From Eremophila alpestris peregrina (Eukaryota > Chordata > Aves > Passeriformes > Alaudidae): a stretch of 64,000 nucleotides of DNA. Shown here piece after piece: positions 48,361-61,355 of the stretch. The notes beneath the pieces were generated by a model that did no database searches, was not told the DNA's origin, and worked only from the letters and a program-made list of their open reading frames with translations. Every line of letters starts with the position of its first letter. Position 1 is the first letter of the stretch. The DNA lies in assembly GCA_009792885.1 (NCBI GenBank), contig WMCF01000030.1, positions 3,258,635-3,322,634 on the forward strand, written 5' to 3'. The position numbers and the translations under genes were made by a program.

Positions 48361-51300
48361 CAGGGAATAACTGTGATGAAGTGCTAAAAGAACATCAAGA
48401 CCCAGAGGATAGTATTCCTTGTCATCATGTCTAACTGCAGAGCTGGAAAAGCATCAGTTGAAGGGAAGGTACTGCTAGAGCTGCTACCCAAGCACTGTGG
48501 CAGGATTGTCAGCCTGGGTTCAAAACACCATTGAACTCAGGCAGGAGTATTTTGGGATAGATGGGTTGGATATTAAGAGTGTAGGAGCTGTGTTTAAGTC
48601 ATGAAGACTGTGACACTAGGCACTATTAGTCTAGTTTTACTCCCATAACATGGTCACCCTGACATCTTTACTGTATCCATACTAGTTCTTACCCAAATCC
48701 CTTCTCCAGTAAGTTACTTGTCTTCCTGTGGAGGGAACTCTTGGTGCAGCTGATAGGCCTGTTTGCTGAAGGACACATGACAAATAAGCCACATGGCTGT
48801 GGCTAATTCTGCCTTGAGCAATCCTGTAAACTCTCCCACATGTCCTTGCACAACTTGGCATCCCCATGCCATCATCCCCTCTCCCATGTCACACATCACT
48901 CATTGTCAGCACCATGCTAGAGAACCCCTCTGCTATAGGCCCTGACCTGCTTTACATTGAAAAGTCACTTTACACTCAAGTCCACAAAATTCTGTGGAGA
49001 GTGATGTCTCAAAGTCACTGGGTACCAGCAGACATCTGGATTAAGCTAGGGCAGACAGCAGTGTCCTAGGACAGGGGAGTCTCCAGCCAGCCTCACATTT
49101 GACAAGGGTCCCAAGATCTCTCACCAGTTCCCTCTCCAGAAGGTTGGATATAGCAGAAAATAAAGACTCTGAGTCTGTGCATTTTAGTTTATACTGTTCT
49201 TCTAATTGGCAATAAATATAACTGGAAGAAGAAGAATGAAAATAAAACATTACCAAAGAAAACTTACACATTGTCCTGTAGGTATTCAAGGAGCAAGCTC
49301 CCTACTGTGGAGCACTGTGATTGAAGGCACCTGCCTCTGACAAGGAGACAAGAGCCCACCCAGCTGGGTGCTGTGGGAGATCCCTGTGAATTCAGGGGAG
49401 GAAAGAGAGCTGATCACCAAAGAGTGCATGCTGCAAAGGTAGCTGCCCAGAGATGCCACAGGAGAAGGGGTTTGCCTGAGCTCCTCAACACTTCTGCAGG
49501 CAGCCACTTCTGTGGCTTCAGCTTCATGGTTAGGGTCTCTTTGAGGAGCACATGTTCCTGGCAAAAATTATTTTATTTACTTTTGAGAGAGAAGGAGACA
49601 TTCTGTTGTGGAATTAGGTGGCATTTAGATTACTTTGAATGCATTTAGATCATAAAGTAGCTCAGGCAAGACGTTAGTCACCAAAGTTTCCAGACTCAGG
49701 GTTTTTAAAGGTTTTTAAAAGTTAACTCTGGATACTGTCTTGGTGTATGACATTCCTCAAGCCACCAAGTAATCACAAGGGATATCTTTGTTTTAAACAG
49801 AGAAACAATCAGATTTTAACCAATCAAACACAGCTCTGCTCTCCAGTGACTAGCCTGATGTTTCAGACAATGTTTTGGGGTGTCCAAGGCTATTTTTTCC
49901 CTGTTCCTCAGTAACTGCCCAAAACAGTCTACTTCACTGTTCAACCTCAGTTCATTTTCCTAGATGTATGTCTCCTACTAGTGATGTTCTCCCTCAGGAA
50001 GAGACACTTTAGAATTGTCTTCTGTGCATAAATTACTTTTCCCCTGTTAAGCTGAGCTGGTCTCCACTAGATTCCTTTAACTGCTCAACAAATCCTACAG
50101 TTTACATAAAGATCCTTTATCCTTGCTTACATAAAGAAACTTTCCTCTTTCTCTGACCATTCCTCCCTCAGACAACTCCTCTAAAGCCTTCATATCTGGG
50201 CAACAGAGGAAGTCAAAGCTGTGCCAGCAGTACCTGCAAGAGGAACATGTGCCTCTCCTGGTGTCCTCCTGAATTTGCAGCTGCTTCTTCTTCACCTGTC
50301 AATACCACAGCAGAAGAAGAGCCCCGTGGTCACAGCTGGAACTATGATGGAGAGGCTTTTGCAGGGACCTAGCTGTGTCCTTCCCATATCAAAAGATACA
50401 GAGGCATCCATAGTGTGTGACAAATGTTTGCGGCAATCTCAAGAGTGCAGCCAGCATCAGCCTTCTGAGGGTGCAGGTACTTACAAAATAGGGTGAATTT
50501 TGCTGTGGTCCCCACATCTTTTTCCTTCCTTGGTATGGGATTCCATGCAGTTGTTCCTGTTGCCTGTCCATAAATTGCAGACTGGACCAAATGTAACTCA
50601 GTTTGTGTACATATCACTACATGGTTTTAAATTACTACAGAGTTGTAGTTTGTGAGTGAGTGCAGCGAGGAACAGGACCACTGAGCCAAGATCCTACTGA
50701 ACACCAAACAAAGACTTGGTAGCTCTGCATTTATGCAAAAGTGACAAAAGTGTGTGGGCATCTTCTTCATAACCGTGGATTCCCTCAGAACCTCTCCCAA
50801 AAGGCCTGAGAAGCAATGATTTGGTCATGCCATTCAGAAGGAGGATTTACATGAATGTGTCACATTAATTGCTTGCATTAGTAGATACCATTGGCATGTG
50901 TTTATATAATTATATTTTATACTTTTTATTATATAATTTATAACATTTATTAATAATTTAATGACTCAAAAATGTGAAAGATGTGCCAGAAAAAGCCCAA
51001 AGATATTACAGTATGTTCCTTTCCCAGAATAGCACGAAGACTGAATTGAAGGCAAAAAGGAGCATTGGGACCATGGATCTAAGAAGAAACTCATATAATG
51101 AGTCCCATCAATGAGACACTGACAACTTCCTCAGCTGTCCCTCCTTACGTGTTCTTCTTCAAATGCAGGAGAATTAGGGAAAAAACCCAAATACATGGAA
51201 ATTCTGGGAAATAATATTCCTGACATAAAGTCTAATCTCGGAGACTGAATATAAGTGCTTATGAAGAAGGAAAATGTAATGAATACTGGATCTGATGTCC

Positions 51301-53180
51301 ACTGGAGAGCAGAAAAGGAAGGAGACAACCAAGAAAAGAGGCAGAAGGAGACCTAGTTATTTGCAACAGATTTATATTTTGATAGTTTCCAGTGTTACAG
51401 CACTCAGTTTTGTTCTCACTGGCAATACCTCTGCCATCTTCATCAAAGGAACAAAAAATAAAGGGGGGGGTGCATATCTGAGGGAAAAAAACATAGTCTG
51501 ATGATCATTCAGACCAACCTTATCAGGAAGGTGACAGCCAAGTGATGCTGATCCTCAAAGACAAAGAGAAAAATCACTGAATTCATAGGTTACAGACATG
51601 GGTCCAAGACATGTGAACTGAAGAATGGGTCAGATGGGTGAAGCAACTGTGAGAGAGGAGTTTCAGAAAACAGAAAATATATAACTACCAGAGGAACAGG
51701 CATGTAATAAATGAAGAGAAAACATCATAGTATGGAATATAATACCACCTTGTTGGAAAGGACTATTTTAGTCTCTGAAAACACATATAAATGGAATAAT
51801 AAGAAATATGGCAGTGTTTGTTGAAAATCTGACCCATTAAAAGGTGAATCAAGTGAAGAGACAAAGCCACATTTCTAGGGAGCCTCAGTGCATGGCAGAG
51901 ACACAGAGTTGCTTGTACAGCCCAGTAAAACTGACTGATGGACTATAATAGAGACTGCTAGGGAGTGAGGGGTACTTAGCAGAAAAAGGTGTCAGCATTC
52001 TGTCATGCAGCAGATATCAGGAGAACTGCAGACATCAGACATCAGAATACATTTTAAGATAAAGAAAAAGCAGTGATTATGCAGGTTATATTAAAGAACA
52101 GGGATAGCAGAAAGTTCTGAACTGTTTTGTTCTTTCTGTACTTGAGAACAGAGCATAGAAGCATTGGAGAATTAGACTTTTTTGTAGTGCTAGTGAATGA
52201 AAATGAGCATTAAATTTGTCCTAAGCTTGTGGCTTCACATCATAGACTCCCAGGAACAGCATATCGGAAAAATTATTTGTTATTCCTGCTGACTTTCAAA
52301 GAACTCTTCTATATTTCCAATAGAATTGAAGGCCCAGGAATCTCAAAACTTGAGCTAGGTAGGCTTGTCCTTGCCTACAAAGAAAAAGAGATTCTATTTC
52401 CCAGTGGGCAAGCAGAAATTAATTCATAATTCCAACCCCTTATTTATTAGTTCCACTCACCAGTAATGGACAAGAAACAAATCTGTGTGACTTGGGGGAC
52501 TGGTTACTGTGGGAGAGCATTATGCATGAATAGTGAAGGCACAGATCCAACATGCAGTGGGCTGAAATTGGCTGGAATATGTTCCCAGCAAGTATTTCTT
52601 GAATACTTATAAGGAACAACAAAATACAAAAACCCCTAAACTGTTCCAATCGGTTTGTTAACGATAATAGCCCATCATTTGGTGAACATACTGTTTGCCA
52701 TCAGCTCCTGGTTGATGTCCATCCCTCCTGCTGATGGAAGAGACCTCTGGCTGAGTGGACAGATGTTTTTTTCTGCTAACTTTAACAACACTTGGGTCCA
52801 TGGTCCTTGACCAGAGGAACTAATTAAGTAGTAAAATCAGCTCTTTGTAAGACCAGAAGAAAGAAAGGGTAGAACCACTGAAGAACATGAGGCACTGATT
52901 AACTCACAAGTACTTCCTGTATAATGCAAATCATTAATGCTTAATGGTCTCTGAGACTAAGAAACCAGAACCATAAATATAACAACAATATCACCAATCA
53001 CAAATGAATCCTACAGGATCTTTTTTCTTTCTTCATTAATTGTTCAATCTGTAAAAATAATTTCTTTAACTTCTTATTTACTAATCTTTAAATTTTTGAT
53101 TCTATACGTTACAGCTGAACTTAACTGGCAGGTTCTTTGTAGCATGGGTAATGGTGAAAAAAAATAAAAAAAAAGAAAAT
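48361..53180. other. Non-coding unique sequence
   Basis: No gene was recognised. There is an AT-only patch with partial dyad symmetry near 50897-50965 and A-rich tracts near 53157-53177. The 90-92 codon frames at 49286-49648 and 50221-50496 lack domains. Confidence 0.45.
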
Positions 53181-53780
53181 AGCTCTCCTCAAGTACTGAA
53201 ATGTGGAAAATTTGCCAGAATTAGCCCAAAGGCAGACTACAATCAGCCTAATATTAAACGAACACTCGCTGTATCTTTCCTCTGCTGTTAAACTACTAAT
53301 TGATGTGCGACTGATGAATAAAAGGGCTGCCATTTCAGCCATGAACTCACTTCACTGCTGCGGTTTACTGAGAGCCCCAAGCTGCTGAGCTCATTACAGA
53401 TCCCTTCACTGAACTGGCTTTACAGGCAATTTTGTGAAGGGGCAGCATCAGAGCTAGCCCACTGATTGGGACTCCATTGGCTCAGCGGGGCTCCAGGAGT
53501 TCAGGGGAGAGAGCACAGCACTGAGATAAAAATATGTCTTTGCCTCTGTAGTGCCAGGAAGATTGCCTGGCTGCGGTAATTGGGAGGGACCTGGAGATCT
53601 GGGTGGTATTTTAGGCTAATCTCGAGGTGGGACCTCTGCAGCATGTATGTGGCTCTGAATATAATCTCCTTCGGCAGCGTCATTTACACCATTGCAGGCA
53701 TTTATAATCAGCACCATTCTTGATTGACTCGTGGCTGTCACTGCACCTTAGACTCATCTTGCAGGAGTGAGGGGGGATGA
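53181..53780 (+). promoter_or_regulatory. Promoter/enhancer-like block, candidate conserved element
   Basis: A repeat-free block that keeps CpGs (for example in AAACGAACACTCG, GTGCGACTG, TGCGGTTT, GCAGCGTC). It holds two inverted CCAAT boxes (ATTGG at 53465 and 53476) and an ATAAAAAT box at 53526, about 50 bases further on. That spacing would place a start near 53555. Downstream, ATTTATAATCAGCACC and TTGATTGACTCG resemble HOX/PBX sites. No coding exon is recognised. A distal enhancer of a developmental gene is equally possible. Confidence 0.35.
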
Positions 53781-55204
53781 GGGGAAAGTGAAATGGCTGT
53801 GCATTGAACACAGTGAAATTTTAATGTGATGTTGAAGTTAAAAAATGGGACAAATTGCCCAGGCAGGACCAGGGCTTAATAGGACTGCTTAGATATATAG
53901 TCCACTCTCAGAAACTGACTGTAGAGTTGCACAACAGAGAGGGTTTTCTTGAAACCCCCTCTTGTTGAGATTTATTTTTCAGTACTGTCCGCCTTCTCTC
54001 TGTAATCTTATTTTTAATTCTCTGAACAGCCTAGCCCTGATATCAGCTATCTCACCTGTCAAAACTCCAACATTTGAAAGCTGGGGTGGTCAGAGGAATC
54101 TGTTATTTCTGCTCATCCTTCATGGACTTAGTAAGGCAGAAGGAAAGAGAGCAGAGAGAAAAACAGGAGGAGTGTAAGAAACAGTGACTGACTGAAAGCA
54201 TGCATAAAATCAACAGAAGCTGAAGCAAAAAGTCTGACAGAAAAAGCTATAAGAAAAATTCAATAATGGGAAATATTGAGCAACTAAGCATTTTTTATTA
54301 ACTGGACTACTTCATTTGTTTGCTTGCTGCTTGCTTGCTTTAACAGATATACAGATTTACAGGGAATTGCTTGTTTTGCTAGTAAAATGAATTTCAGCAA
54401 AACAGAATATCCATTTTTTTTTTATTAAGCAACTTCATAAATACAAACATGTTTAGGTGAGAAATGCCAATTGCTCTTTCACTGCATGAAATATCTGTGC
54501 CATCAACCAGTCTACCAGCTGTCAATCACAGGCTGAAATACCTAAAGTAAGTTTTGTAAGTCTCTGTACATGTTACTGCAACATTTTAATGAAACAGTTG
54601 CAGTGGAGATTTTACAGCATGTATGAACTATAACAGTATAATCACTCAAAGAAAATGCAAATTTGATTAATTTTAATGTGTTATTTTTGCCCCCAAGCAA
54701 AGTGCTTTACAAACTTCAGCATATAATTTCTTTGCACAACATCAGTCCTCCAACCATGCTGCTGCAGTGATCCTCACATTGGAATAAACTTCCAGTGGAC
54801 AACCTTCTGGGCAACCTTCCAAGAGAAAGAAGAAGAATGGTGCCCTCACCCAAAGCAAGATGGAAAATTCCAGGATATTAAAGCACACTTGCAAATAAAC
54901 AAAAGAAGATTTCTAGATTTTGAAATGGCAGCTCTTTTCAGGCCACTACATCTCTATTTAGAAACCCCAATGAAGAGGTTGATGTCTGTAAGTGATGAAG
55001 GCACAAATACCTTTTATTTTCTCATTAAGGCCCTGTACCTAAAGCTCTAGCCCTGAAGTAACAGGCAGTATGTAATTTTTTGGTTTTTTACAGTTGTTGC
55101 TAGTTATTTCTATTTCTTTATGACTAATATAATTCTAATAAGAACTTGTCACAAGCCACTGCTCTGGGTTGAAAATGGTCTTAATTCTGCACAGCTGCTT
55201 GAGA
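53781..55204. other. Non-coding unique sequence
   Basis: AT-rich with a short (GCTT)n patch near 54320-54341. No gene or transposon was recognised. Confidence 0.45.
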
Positions 55205-55570
55205 ACATCTGGCTATGAACCTAGAGGATGTTAGAAAGATTTCAGAGGAGAACAAGCAGCATGGTTAAAAGACTGGAAAGCATAATTACAGAGTATTTAG
55301 AAGAAAGGGAAGGTATTCAGCCTAGATAAATGATAATAAAGTCCATGTTAGAGGATTACTTGGCCATGTAGTGTCTGTATGGGGGCAAAAGGATGGCTGC
55401 AGAGGACTCTTCAGTCTATGAGGAAAAGATATTCATGTTACAGTGCAGCTGGAAGTTCCAGCTAGAAAAAATTTTGCTTAAAGAAAGGTCAAAATGGTCA
55501 ATGGTGATGGCAATTAACTACTGAAATTATCTACTGAAAGTTGTGGTGAGTTTTTCATCCTTGAGAATTC
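55205..55570 (+). mobile_element. Ancient CR1/L3-like LINE remnant
   Basis: Scattered short blocks keep the order of an old CR1/L3 3' region: GGTTAAAAGACTGGAAAGC, then TATTCAGCCTAGATAAATGA, then GGATTACTTGGCCATG, GCTGGAAGTTCCAGCTAG, and AATGGTCAATGG...CTACTGAAAGTTGTGGTGAG before a TCCATCCTTGAGAATTC-like segment. It is much more diverged than the other CR1 copies here, so it is likely an early amniote insertion. Confidence 0.45.
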
Positions 55571-56244
55571 TCCAAATAAAACATGTTTCTAAAGTACACT
55601 TTATTTTAACCACAGGCTTTTGATTTGAAAGCAGAATTAATTCAGGAAAGATCAGAGGTATTCATAGCCCTAACACCTATAATATTTGCTATGTGAATAA
55701 AATGTAATGCAAAACACAGCAGTGGGCCAATCATTCCATTTTACTGTTTGGTTAAATTCTACCCAGAGAACCATTGGTAACATTTTGTCCAAGGTGTTGC
55801 ACAAAACTGTCACTGATGCAGAGCAAGAGAAGGGAATTGCAGGTACATCCTGATTTCAGATCTACAGAAAAGAGTATAATTGACTTCAGTGGGAGTGGGT
55901 CCAAGGTCTTACTGAGGATTTGAGAAAACAGAAACATTTTTTTTCCTAGCCTCATGTGTAAGTGGGTAAAGGTTTAGAATATTTATAAAGGCTTAGAATC
56001 CTTCTAATTACCATGGGGTCTATTGTGTCAGGCAGATAAATTTTCTGTGGTCTTTCAGGTAGAAAGTTAGGGATAAACTTGGGTATTTCAGAAGAGATTC
56101 AGCCCTATCATCAAAGCTAAAATTTATTTTGTCTATAGGAAGTTATTTTGTATGGGAAATCAGAGTATTTCTCTGGTTCTCCTGGATGGGCAGGAGCCTG
56201 GACGGGGGGGGTAATCCTCCCTATCCTGAAACAGGGATGGTTTT
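55571..56244. other. Non-coding unique sequence
   Basis: No gene was recognised. A G8 run lies near 56203. Confidence 0.45.
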
Positions 56245-56774
56245 TGATCTCAGCCCATGGGAAGAGCATGTCAGGGTTGTCTGAGGATCTGGAGGTCACA
56301 AGGGTTTGATTTGTGTGTTTCTTATTATATCACTGGGTGCATAAATGTTAGTTTTAGATTTTTCTCTATCTTTAATATAGAGCAAAGATGGACGCAGACA
56401 TGTGCAGATAAGAGCACATGTTTCTGTCTTCCTCTTTCTCTTCCTTTCAGCAAAGGGTTGTGGGTTTTTAGGATTGGTAAAGGTAAAATTTCACTGCATG
56501 ACATGGGTTTTAGTTATTGGTGTTTAGAGGAAAACAATGTTCACGTAATTTAGATTATAAAAGTCCAGGTGCTGTCGTAGGCAGGAGGAGAATCCATTTT
56601 TTCAGCTGCCTGCGAACTTCACGCTGGACAGAAAGAACTTAGAGATAAGATTTGTAAAATAAACATCTGCTGTCCGCAACCCAGACGTTCTCCGACTCCT
56701 TCTTTCAAGCATGAGGAGGTGAGAAGAAAGATTTTACACTGCCGGGGTTAGTCTCAGAAGAGGTAACTCCGACA
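56245..56774 (+). mobile_element. Probable solo LTR of an endogenous retrovirus
   Basis: The right part is LTR-like: TATAAAA at 56556-56562, AATAAA at 56658-56663, a CpG-bearing stretch, and an end in CCGACA at 56774. A 5-base GTTTT follows at 56775-56779. The same GTTTT precedes a TG at 56245, which would give a 530-base LTR with a 5-base target duplication. The left boundary is uncertain because GTTTT is a low-complexity match. No primer-binding site or retroviral gene follows, so this is a solo LTR if real. Confidence 0.4.
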
Positions 56775-57269
56775 GTTTTGTTTAAATGTATTAAAAGTTT
56801 GCAAAACGAGTCCTAGAATTTACTTTTATATGTTAAAAATAATGTTGGATGTGGAAATCCTGTCATTGTTTTTTATCCAATGAGACAGAGAATGTACTTC
56901 TGCTTCCATTTTTGCTTCCCTGATCATATAGGGTAATAACTTAAAATTTTGAGTGTTATGTACTTTTGACAGAATGTGGTTCTGAAATCTGAGTTTTTAA
57001 TAGAGCCATGGACTCAAATTTCTGGGCCTGTAAAAGCCCAGAAGATAAGGGGCCAATGTGTTTGTCTCAAGCACTGATGGCTGGATAGCCGTGGAGCCAA
57101 CCAAGGGTTGTTGGTAAGAACAGTCTGTCAGAAGGAAAAGGGTGTGGCTGGAGAAATTAACCACATGAAGGTGAGGCAGCACTTTTCTTGGACAAATACC
57201 CTTGTTCTGACTCCAGGAGAAAAGCACAACAAGCAAGGTCAAGAATGAGGTCGAGAATCAGGCATGGCA
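56775..57269. other. Non-coding sequence between two LTR-like segments
   Basis: No retroviral coding motif was seen. Part of it (from TGTGGTTC at about 56975) might belong to a longer second LTR. Confidence 0.35.
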
Positions 57270-57729
57270 TGTTGACCAAAGACCAACCCAGTGGGGAGGA
57301 TCAAGGCCACGAAAGACCCCAAAACCCTCTTACCCATTTCCAGAAAGGTCTAGCAGAATGAAATGCCCATGATAACTAATTTGTGTAGAAAGAGAGAAAC
57401 CTAACTCCAGGCTGAGAAAACTTGTCTGTAAGAGGTAGCCCTGTAAAGCCCAGGCAGCATCCCCTTAGGACCCTGGGCAACCCATCAGCTGGATCAGCAC
57501 TGGAGCCAAGACTTGTGATCTTTCTTTTTTGCCTTTCTTCCTTTCTTTCTCTCCCTCTCACTCTTTAATCCTCCTCTCTTCTCTTTGACCCTACCCATTA
57601 TTCAAAATGCACCACTGTGTGTTTATGCAGTAGGATAAGGGGCTTAAGTATTGATTTCCAGGCCGTGTGTATAATTTACTAATAAAATTTTGCAGACCAT
57701 CTGACTTTTGTAGTTTGTTTTTGACCACA
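57270..57729 (+). mobile_element. Possible second solo LTR
   Basis: The segment starts TGTTGACC and ends GACCACA. It is flanked by GGCA on both sides (57266-57269 and 57730-57733), a 4-base duplication typical of gammaretrovirus-like (ERV1) integrations. AATAAA lies at 57681-57686, and a pyrimidine-rich tract at about 57517-57590. An alternative right end is GTGCCACA at 57780, with a left end near 56975 and no duplication. No internal retroviral gene is present. Confidence 0.4.
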
Positions 57730-58360
57730 GGCATCTATGAGTCTCGGGCCCTCCCCTCCCTTTTAAGATGGGGTGCCACAGGGCTCTGTAAACATATATT
57801 TTCTATATGTGAAATTAAAGAAAGGGGTAACAACATATTTTAAAGAAAAATCTCACAAGCTTTTAGATTCTATTGAAAGTGTAAACTCTCCTTTTACTGA
57901 CAAACTCTGAATTTTTTAGATTTCACAGTGTCAGCTTCTCCTAGTACAGTGAGACAAGCTGCATTCATACAGAGAATGACCTGATGAATTCTCTTTAAAG
58001 TCATGCTGAAGTGAAATCTGGACAATAAATTCCAAAGATGCCTAGTATATAGTGGTAGAAAATAGCATCTTGAATGCATTAGCACATACAAAGCTTGCTT
58101 TTTAAAACTGGTTCATTGTCTGCTTATGGGATCATGATGAGTTCTAGATGCAAGAGGCATCTTTTACTAATGCTTTCTAGTACAATACAAAATACAAATC
58201 CCATATAAGTCTGTTTTGCCACTGGATCCTGCATTTTTCACCCACCTGAAACTCCCACAATGTGTGGAATGCACAAGAAAGATTGGAAGGAGCCATAATA
58301 TTAAGTGACTGCAGTTCATCTGCTCTGGTAAAGGCAAGGCCTGCACATGAAGTTCCCACT
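57730..58360. other. Non-coding sequence
   Basis: No gene was recognised. The first 50 bases may still belong to the LTR-like segment. Confidence 0.4.
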
Positions 58361-58900
58361 GCTATGAGTTATGGGTCATTTGCTCATTAACAAAGTGGCT
58401 AATCCAGTAGTGAAGAGGGTGTCTACTGAAAATAAATTACATTATACTACTGACTGCTGTGATGGATTCTTTATGCGCTCTTTGTTATCGTTCAGAGGAG
58501 CCCTTTTACCCAACCCTTGGTGTTGCTGCCATGTTATAAGGAATTTTATCAGAGCAAACAGGAGTCTTCATGAGGCAAGAAACAATAGAACAAGCAGGAG
58601 ATAAATAATAACCAGATAACCAGGAAACAGCACTAACACAATAGATGTTCAGCCATTAGTTTAAACTGTCGCATTTGTCCTGAAATGATCAGAACAACCA
58701 CAGTGGAGCTGCAATAGTGAAGTTTACGATAAATCCACGCTCATGCATTTAGAAGGCCACTTCAGGAGAGTTAGAGGAATAAATGAGAATATTAAGGGCT
58801 AAAGCTGATGATGAAAGTAGGTGGGCTGGGAAACATCCCCAAGCATTTAAATTCTGTAACATTTTATAAGCACTTACCACTGAAAAGAAACGTTGTTTCA
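58361..58900. promoter_or_regulatory. Candidate conserved non-coding block
   Basis: Repeat-free and AT-rich, with retained CpGs (TTATGCGCTCTTTGTTATCG, AAACTGTCGCATTTG, GTTTACGATAAATCCACGC) and SOX-like CTTTGTT and homeodomain-like cores. No coding frame of interest was seen. Conservation is inferred only. Confidence 0.3.
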
Positions 58901-58930
58901 CTTACCCAACATTTATGGTGACCTAACACT

Positions 58931-59081
58931 AAAAGGGTAAACTAGATGGGATGTTTAATCACTATGGGTCTCTTTCCCCACAGGTTATCTTCCCAGATGG
59001 AATTTAAAAGGGTAAACTAGATGGGATGTTTAATCACTCTGGGGTTTCTTTCCCCACAGGTTATCTTCCCAGATGGAATTT
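58931..59081 (+). repeat. 75/76-bp tandem duplication
   Basis: Two adjoining copies, 58931-59005 (75 bases) and 59006-59081 (76 bases), differ only in a short central patch (ACTATGGGTCTCTTT versus ACTCTGGGGTTTCTTT). Each copy holds CTTTCCCCACAGGTTATC, a splice-acceptor-like pyrimidine tract plus CAG. The near identity points to a recent event. Confidence 0.97.
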
Positions 59082-61355
59082 AATGAGGCAAGCCTTTTCA
59101 GCCATTTCAGTCCATGTAAGTGGGAAAAGATGGTTTCAACACATTGAAAGATCTTTCTGCCACTGTCTGATCACTGATAAAATTTTATAGATTATAGATC
59201 ATTTAGCCCACCTATGTTGATTCTGGATATTCAAATTCACCATATTTATGCAAACACTGTAAACTCTGAAAACTAGGGTCATTTATGACAAGATTTTTTT
59301 ATCATTTAACCTGTTCAGTGCATACAGGATGAAGAAAAATTATGAATATGTTCAAGTTTGCTTTACTACCTATTGATGCTTACCAACACAAAAGAATTCT
59401 GCATTATATTTGTGGCATTCTGGCTGTTTCTTCCACTTTGATTTATCTTTTGTACTTCTTTTGCTGGAGATCCTTAAAAGGAACTCTACCAGTCTGTAAG
59501 TAAAACAACCTCTAACAGTGAGCAGCAATGTTCTGGATGCTTTGCTTTGCAGCTCTCAGAGTCAAAGCTAAGTTCAATAGGAGCTAATGTGAGTCATCAC
59601 CAAAAAAAAAAAAAAATCATCTTTTTTCCCCCCTGTACATGCTGCAGTACAAAACAGAGAGATCTGAGTTTTCAGTTGTGGTTGTTTATGACCCTCTTTG
59701 GCAAGACTTGCTGAATTTCTATTTATGTGCTTAACAATTGGAACAAGCTCCATATATTACTGCATAAAAAGTCTTCCTTCATCACTTTCTTCCAAGTTAC
59801 ACAGAAGCCTTGATCAGTGAAGGTATGGGATTGCTTTCCTGACATTTATTGAATAACTATTATTTAAATTATTTTGCTTGTTTCAGTGAATTTGTCATAC
59901 ATTGTATTTTACAATAGATTCTTTCTTCATCTGTTATTTACATAAAAATTTCAATGCTGTGTTGCTAGAAATAAGGGAATGAATGCACCCATGTAAAACT
60001 GAGATTCGCCAAAAAAAAAAAAAAAGTGGAAATATACTAGAAAATGCATATTTTTGTGTTGCTATCAAATCGCATTTATTTGTAAGAAATATTTAAAATT
60101 AAAAGTAGTGCCATAAAAAGTAACCTTAAGCATCTCTGTTCAAGCATTTCTAATTCTTTCCAAGTTAATCTGGTTTTACAGGAAAAGAAAGATGTAGCAA
60201 AAATAACCATTTTCACCCTAGTGGCAAGAGGCACAGTGGTGTAAAAGCCCTTGAACTGCAGCCCACCAGAAATCATTATACAGTGACGTCACTCAGGATT
60301 GGATCAGGGCTTGAGCAAAAGATATTTTGAATTTTAAACAGATGTGAGACTAGAATCAAGTTCAATATAGAGATACTGTATCAATTGCACTGAAATGTGC
60401 TTCTCTGTTTTAGTAGGATCAGAGACCAATTCCATCAGTCTGCATCACTACCTGTAAAACAAGTTGCTTTTCCAAAGAAATCTGAGTAGCTGACAATTTG
60501 CTCCCCAAAACTATTTCCTTTCACATTTTCATCAAAGCTATAATTGTATTTAGAAAATGAAAATAAATAAATACCCCAAACAATAGTATTTTTAGTATAT
60601 TTAGTAGTATTTTTATAGTTCAGAATTCTATTTTGAAAAATGAAGTAGGAAAACCACAATGTTATATATGCAAATAAAATTAAAATACCTGAAGGTTTGC
60701 TTTTCCATGGTGTAGACATTGCACGATAACTGACAGGAACATAAATTTCATCATTATCATGCATTTGTAGAGTTTCTTCAAAAGTTACGTTGATAGTTAA
60801 TTTGAGATTTCTGACTTAGATCACAATACAGTAATTAGCCAAAGTTAAAATTAAAGAAAAATTTGAAAGAAAATGAATCAAGTAATACAATACATAGTGT
60901 AGTCCTTTTTCCATGGGCAACTCAACTGATAATCTTACAGTGCATGAATTATCAGGGAAGAAATATGCTTTGATTGTACAACTTTGTTACAAAACTGTCT
61001 TTGAATTAAGGTAGCAGTGCAATAGGTGCTAGCTTCACTGGAAATACTATATGTGGGTTTTTATATTTACTTTGAAGATGTTTTTTACATCAATTTTTAT
61101 TGTGGCAATGAAAACAGCAAAGCTTTTGAGGACTGCAGGATGTCTCATAGTTCTCTCCTGCTTTGGAGGAGTATGATTAGTTACGTATCACTCACACGTG
61201 TCTTACAGTAAAATAATTCTTTGAAAGGCTAGAACAAATCCTGAATAAAAAGAGTTAATGCAAACATTTTAAAGTAATTCTGTTCCTTATCTGAGCAGGA
61301 GGTGAAATGAAGCAGAAGGAGGAAGAGGAGAACCTGTACTTCAGCAGAAAGGGGT
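59082..61355. other. Non-coding unique sequence
   Basis: AT-rich with A-runs near 59602-59616 and 60010-60025. No gene or CR1 copy was recognised. Confidence 0.45.

Noticed and set aside
48500..48560. GGTTCAAAACACC resembling a tRNA B box
   Set aside because: There is no A box at the right distance and no cloverleaf arms.
50897..50965. AT-only partial palindrome
   Set aside because: The arms do not pair exactly, and AT-only sequence gives such symmetry easily.
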